Source: Cylindrotheca closterium (taxonomy: Eukaryota > Bacillariophyta > Bacillariophyceae > Bacillariales > Bacillariaceae). Taken from it: a DNA stretch of 64,000 nt. Below the pieces are notes generated by a model, which worked only from the letters and a program-made list of their open reading frames with translations, was not told where the DNA came from and made no database searches. The stretch spans positions 62,001 to 126,000 of the forward strand of contig CAKOGP040000779.1 in the NCBI GenBank assembly GCA_933822405.4, in the 5' to 3' direction. This document shows positions 59,517 through 64,000 of the stretch, piece after piece. Made by a program: the position numbers and the translations under genes. The first letter of the stretch is position 1. Every line of letters begins with the position of its first letter.

Positions 59517-60180
59517 CAATGATGGGTAGTTTGAAGAATCTGCGATTGGCGGTTATTATGGACAAGTGCCAGGATGATTTCTTTTCATACAATTGTCAGA
59601 CGAACATCGGGTGTGGCTATGAGCCACAAAAATTACTGGACAATCAACTCGATGAACAAGGGACATCATTATGCAGCAGCTTATTTGATCTTCATGCCTT
59701 AATGGGAAGGGTTTGCTTAGCTGGAAGGATTCTGGTAGGCAACAAGGATTGGTAGTTTGAAAAATCTGCGATTGGCGGTTATGATGGGCAAATGCTAGGA
59801 TGTTTTTTCCATATCATTGTCATTCGAACATCGGATGTCGCTCTAAGTGGCTGGAGAATACTTGACAATCAACTCGAAGAACAATGACATCACTATGCAG
59901 TTTTAGTTGATCTTCGTCCCCTAATGAGAAGGGTTGGGGATTGGTAATTTGAAGAATCTGCGATTTGCGGTTACAAATAGAATGATTTCTTTCCAGAAAA
60001 TTGTTGGACGAACAACAGATGTCGCGACAAATGAAGGATACTTGACAACCAGCTCGAAAACCAAGAACACCACTGTGCAGTTTATTTTACTTGAGCAACA
60101 GATGCCGCTACAAGTGAAGGATACTTGACAACCAGCTCGAAAACCAAGAACACCAATGTACAGTTTATTTTATTTGAGCG
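59517..60180. repeat. Degenerate tandem repeats of about 200 bp
   Basis: Three units start near 59525, 59752 and 59942 with TAGTTTGAAGAATCTGCGAT or close variants, followed by GCGGTTA and, later, TACTTGACAA-x-CA-x-CTCGA. The end of unit three is itself duplicated (60025-60085 and 60113-60175). A related fragment lies at 60635-60690. Reading frames are not conserved. Confidence 0.75.
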
Positions 60181-60234
60181 GTTCTGAACTCTCCATATTT
60201 GGGTTTGTCACGATGATTCATCGATGACCTTTGA

Positions 60235-61020
60235 ACTACCGGTACAAAAACAATGTCAGATGATTGGCACCCACGCGGACGGCATCTTGAACCCCTTTTG
60301 CCTGTTGAACTGTCATTCACTTCTGCATCCTGGGCGAATAGATTGGGACAAGGGTTGATTGGGAATACAGCACGTATTTATCGTCGCAACACATTTTGTT
60401 GAATAAATCGGTCGAAGTAAGCTTGAAGCGGTAGTAGGTCCTTTTAAGATTTAGAAAATAACGATCAATTGACGAATCGCAAATGCATTTCAAGATAACA
60501 GAGAGTAAGGGAAGGACTTTATCTTCGCCCGGAAGATCCCAATAGGAAACGATGATTGGCAATCTGTAAAATCCGCAAGAGCAAGTGCAACGATTGCTTT
60601 CCACAATTCTCGGATAAACACGTCATGTCGCTTTAGATGGATAATACTTGACAATCAGCTTGAAAAACAAGGACATCAAAGTTGAACTTCATATCCCTAC
60701 GGTATTTAAAAATATACTCGGGCTCTAAATCCGCTACATTGGGCTCTCCAGCAGGAAAGTTGATCCAATCCCTTTCAAATACAAAAACAATGTCAGATGA
60801 TTGGCACCCGCCGGACGGCATCTTGAACCCCTTGTACCTGTTGAACTTTCATTCACTTCTATATCGGCTGTGAGAAGATTGGGAATACAGCATGTTCTTA
60901 TCGTCTCCACGCATTTTGTTGAATGAATCGGTTGAATGATCAAGCTTGATGGAGTAGTAGTAGGTGCTTTCAACATGTATGGAGGGACGACCACTTGACG
61001 AATCGCAAATACATTTCATC
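60235..61020. repeat. Two diverged direct repeats of about 240 bp
   Basis: Units at about 60243-60490 and 60778-61018 share ACAAAAACAATGTCAGATGA, the following TTGGCACCC, then GGACGGCATCTTGAACCCCT, TTGGGAATACAGCA, CATTTTGTTGAAT and TTGACGAATCGCAAA. They alternate with fragments of the 200-bp repeat, so the two families were amplified together. Confidence 0.78.
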
Positions 61021-61294
61021 TTGACTCATCCTTTGGTGGAGAATATCTTGTGTATGGTCGCTATGTTCGTTGAACTCATCCTTTTTTTACGTCGTCAGCT
61101 GGTTGATTGAGTTCTTTGCAGGACCAGGGCACGTTTCACATTCATTGATTGGGATAACACAATCACAGTTGTCTGTCACGATTGTTGTAGAAACTATACG
61201 AAAAGATACAGATGAGAATATAATCTAATGTCATCAGACCTATATATTGCGACCTGGTCAAAGTCTTATATCTGTATCCAGATTTGTACATTAT

Positions 61295-62164
61295 TTACGC
61301 CATGTCTGGGTCAATTTCGAATGGCTCCACCATTGCGGTCAATGGAAATTCCATGCTAGCAGTGTTGACCACACGGACAACGTTTCCGACTCCTGGGGTG
61401 TCAATAAGAGAGAAGAAAGGACGATCCAAACCATCCTCTGTGTAAACTTCCATGACTTGCTTGATGTTGTTGGGACCCTGTAACAATTCGATACGAGCAT
61501 TCAAGGGTCGGCCATCGGTTGTCAACATGACTTGGACGGTGACAACTTCACCCTCGAAAGCGTAAGTTCGAAGGGCTCCTCCCTGGATTGTTCTAGAAAC
61601 GCCATCGGCGAACTCTGGTCGGGAAGCAGGGCCAAGGGGTTCGACTGCTGCATACATGGGGAATTCCATGTGAGCAATGTTCTTTACGCAAAGAGTGTTT
61701 CCTCCAAATGGAGTTTCAACAACCACGCTAAAGTCACGTCGCTTTCCGTCCTCAACGTAGCATCTAATCTTGTTCGGAGTGTTGTCTGGTCCTTGCCAAA
61801 TTTCAATTTCGGATTGCAAAGGACGTTCATCAGTCTTCAAGTTGATTCGAACTCTCTCGGTTCTTTTTGATGGGAAGGACCATGTCTTCAGTGATTCTCC
61901 TTGTAGCTCAACGAATTTGACCGGTGGCGATTGAGGTGGTGGTGGGCTTGCTAGACCTGCGCCCTCAGGGACTGGTGGAGCCATGCCCGCTGTTCGAGCT
62001 CCAGCTGCGAAAGCAGTGTCACCACCTGCAGCCGAAGAACCAAGTCCACCCAAATACGAAGAGGAAGCGGGCAAAGCAGTTCCGGATGTTCGTTGTTGTT
62101 GAACATGGAATGCGGCTGCATTTCCAACGCAAAGGAGAGGGATCAAGCTGCTAACAATCTTCAT
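61295..62164 (-). CDS. Plastid-targeted two-domain protein, paralogue 4, intronless (candidate pyrenoid-shell family)
   Basis: Start chosen at ATG 62164 (MKIVSSLIPLLCVGNAAAF, then HVQQ) to match the other copies; an ATG at 62182 in frame is possible. 289 residues in one exon. The targeting peptide, Gly/Ala/Pro linker and domain 1 (LQGESLKTWSF) are continuous where the others have an intron. Domain 1 is the most diverged of the family (RINLKTDERPLQSEIEIWQG, VVETPFGGN) and domain 2 starts [20 protein letters not shown]. It ends shortly after domain 2 (PFEIDPDMA). Either the intron was lost or this copy passed through an RNA intermediate. Confidence 0.9.
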   Translation of the reverse strand: MKIVSSLIPLLCVGNAAAFHVQQQRTSGTALPASSSYLGGLGSSAAGGDTAFAAGARTAGMAPPVPEGAGLASPPPPQSPPVKFVELQGESLKTWSFPSKRTERVRINLKTDERPLQSEIEIWQGPDNTPNKIRCYVEDGKRRDFSVVVETPFGGNTLCVKNIAHMEFPMYAAVEPLGPASRPEFADGVSRTIQGGALRTYAFEGEVVTVQVMLTTDGRPLNARIELLQGPNNIKQVMEVYTEDGLDRPFFSLIDTPGVGNVVRVVNTASMEFPLTAMVEPFEIDPDMA

Positions 62165-62690
62165 GGTCAAAGGATATGCCACTGAAACATCAAACGCACC
62201 AAAACTCTGAATTTTCGTGAATGACGATTGGGTAAAAAGTGATAGTCAAAGTGATCGGACAATTTACTTATGGATGGCCGTTTCAAATTGATGGGATTTG
62301 TCCAATCATACGCACGCAATTCGCTGACCACACACCTTTAAAAACATGAGTTTTGAAATAGTTCGCACGCCGGCAACCCTCAACCATCGATTTTCCCACC
62401 TCTTGTTCTTTGTGCGCAAACGCGCGATGAGCAAATGGATCCTACCCCTCATAGTGGTATTATTCGAAGGTAGATCTTGCCTCCGACCTACAAGAAATCA
62501 TCGAGCTTTGTCAAGGGGCGAAAACGGTTAGTGCTGGTGGGCCGTGATTTTAAAATAATGGTGTGTTTAATTGTTAACATAGAGAGACAAGGGTGCTGTG
62601 TAGGAGTGCTGTTATGAAAAGAAAGCAATCGCCGCGAAGCAGGTACACGTGTACGTCTTGCTCGATTACTTGCTTCTTTCTATGATGTTT
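62165..62690. other. Intergenic region upstream of paralogue 4
   Basis: No gene supported. No TGACGT/ACGTCA hexamer noticed. Confidence 0.5.
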
Positions 62691-63617
62691 TTACCAGGGG
62701 TTGAATCCAGGTCCGCTTCCGCCCATGACGGCCTCTGCCGATGAAGCAATATCTTGAATCAAGAAGGGTTCGGCTTGGCACACCAATGGGAATTCCATAG
62801 TGGCGGTGTTGACAATACGAACAACATTTCCAGATCCTGGGGTCTCAAGGATAGTGACGAAAGGACGATCCATACCATCTTCTGTGTACAGTTCCATGAC
62901 TTGCTTGATATTGTTAGGACCTTGCAACAGCTCGATACGGGAGTTCAACGGACGCCCATCCGTTTGAAGGACAACCTTGACACTATCGACGTTTGGTTCG
63001 AAGGGGTATGTGCGGAGAGCTCCTCCCTGGATTGTTCTTGGAGTTGCGTTGGACTCTAGACCGACACCATCAATAGGGGCCACACCAGCATATAGAGGGA
63101 ATTCCATATGGGCTGTGTTGCGGATGCAGACAGTGTTTGGGCCTCTTGGGGTCTCGATGATACAGTTGAATGTTCTCATCTTACCATCCTCAACATAGAC
63201 GCGCATCTTTTGAGGGGTATTGTCGGGTCCTTGCCACAACTCAAGGTCGGTATCCAAAGGACGGCCTTCTGTCTTCATGATGACTTGGACTCGTTCGACG
63301 GCGGCCGAAGTAAACGACCAGGTACGAAGGGATTCACCTTGAATCACAACCGGTGTGGTCTGATCTCCAGCCTTGACCTTACCAGGAGTAGCTAGACCGG
63401 CAGACTAAGAGTTGGAAGAGGAAAAGGTTAGGATGTTGTTTGTATATGAGTGCTTCTCTTTGGCTCATTACTGACGTACCCGGGCAATTGGCTCGGGGCC
63501 ACCAGTGGCTGGAGGAGCGGAGTTGAGTTGGGAGAAACGGGCTCCTGGAGTCTGCAACTGAAAGGCAGATGCTGTAGCGACAAGGCTAAGTGTGAAAAGG
63601 GGTGCTGTAATCTTCAT
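62691..63617 (-). CDS. Plastid-targeted two-domain protein, paralogue 5 (candidate pyrenoid-shell family)
   Basis: Exons 63617-63480 and 63404-62691 (75-bp intron GTACGT...CTCTTAG, phase 0) give 283 residues. Signal peptide [19 protein letters not shown] then QLQT (ASAF motif). Domain 1 begins [20 protein letters not shown] and domain 2 [20 protein letters not shown], with the same [34 protein letters not shown] and MEFPL landmarks. It shares the ESL variant of the first motif with paralogue 4 and the GGSGPGF tail with paralogues 1 and 2. The interdomain linker is the shortest of the set. Confidence 0.9.
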
Positions 63618-64000
63618 GGTTATCAAGGTATATCGAGATCAAATGCTTCTTTATTGGCAGTTGCAATTGGATTCTATTCTGCGGAAATTGATGGGTGATG
63701 GGTGATGGGTCGCGGAGACTGGATGTCAAGATGTTCGGCTTCAACTGCAACTGCGTGCGTACCCCCCTCCACGTAAATTTAGTACTGAGATAGCGTAGAA
63801 TGCGTTCTGATTTCTCGATTTAACGCAAGTTCTCTTTTTCGTGCGTATTTTTGAGTCAGTTGGCGAGATGAAATCCCAAGATAACAGATCCAAACTGCCG
63901 GGTATGTCATTCTGATGCCATCGGAATTTTTGGAAGAGCCAGATCTCTACAGTAGGTACTCAATAAGATGTACACGTGTACTTTGGCGCTGAGTTTTTAT
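63618..64000. other. Intergenic region at the right window edge
   Basis: No gene supported. Contains the leader of paralogue 5. No CRE-like hexamer noticed. Confidence 0.45.

Larger units (their letters stand above)
58819..61294. other. Long intergenic region with degenerate repeats
   Basis: No gene supported over 2.5 kb. Contains the leader and promoter region of paralogue 3 (to about 59150), then two families of diverged repeats (59517-60180 and 60235-61020). Confidence 0.6.

Noticed and set aside
63470..63480. TGACGT near the start of paralogue 5 as a CRE
   Set aside because: The hexamer here is the reverse complement of the GTACGT-type intron donor of paralogue 5, not an upstream element.
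1..64000. tRNA or rRNA genes
   Set aside because: I looked for T-loop (GGTTCGAATCC-like) motifs with matching acceptor arms and saw none; a covariance-model scan would be decisive.

Overview
The window looks like nuclear DNA of a diatom (stramenopile). The evidence is: short GT-AG introns; several predicted plastid proteins with an ASAF/AAF-type motif at the end of the signal peptide; a Ty1/copia retrotransposon with a diatom-like CHHC gag finger; and families common in diatoms, such as a COG3899-type AAA/TPR protein and a BspA-type LRR/ankyrin protein. Genes are spaced and independent on both strands, with no operons.

Layout. 1-16.3 kb: a partial thioredoxin-fold gene, then a 3.8 kb block (SEC11 signal peptidase, a 420-aa unknown, a 188-aa unknown) that occurs twice (838-4615 and 12840-16290). 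Between the copies lie a nearly intact copia element on the minus strand (6105-12839) and a truncated second LTR-gag sharing one LTR (4613-6329). Copy 1 carries the empty insertion site and copy 2 the occupied one. This is either a recent rearrangement or two haplotypes joined in the assembly. 16.3-32.4 kb: CmcJ/GA4-desaturase-like oxygenase, a frameshifted membrane protein, a decayed gene, an acidic coiled-coil protein, an unusual fusion of an ERI1-type exonuclease with a histidine phosphatase, a TKL-like kinase, a predicted plastid protein, a TFIIB-type zinc-ribbon protein and an ABC1/ADCK kinase. 32.9-45.5 kb: a giant coiled-coil protein, an LRR/ankyrin protein, a frameshifted AAA/TPR protein, and two tandem four-TM paralogues, the second broken by a 376-base assembly gap. 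45.5-53.5 kb: a Cys-rich surface-like protein, prefoldin subunit 4, the SIN3 corepressor and a CPYC glutaredoxin.

53.9-63.6 kb: five tandem paralogues, all on the minus strand. Each has an N-terminal plastid-type targeting peptide and two copies of a domain of about 85 residues. Four of the five share a phase-0 intron between targeting peptide and domain 1; the fourth copy has none. This is the most interesting part of the window. The architecture fits my recollection of diatom pyrenoid-shell (PyShell) proteins, but I could not run a comparison, so that name is a hypothesis. TGACGT/ACGTCA motifs, known as CO2/cAMP-responsive elements in a diatom, lie about 130-185 bp upstream of two of the five start codons.

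Gene models with introns were built by hand from splice consensus and reading-frame continuity. No similarity search was possible, so family names come from motif recognition.
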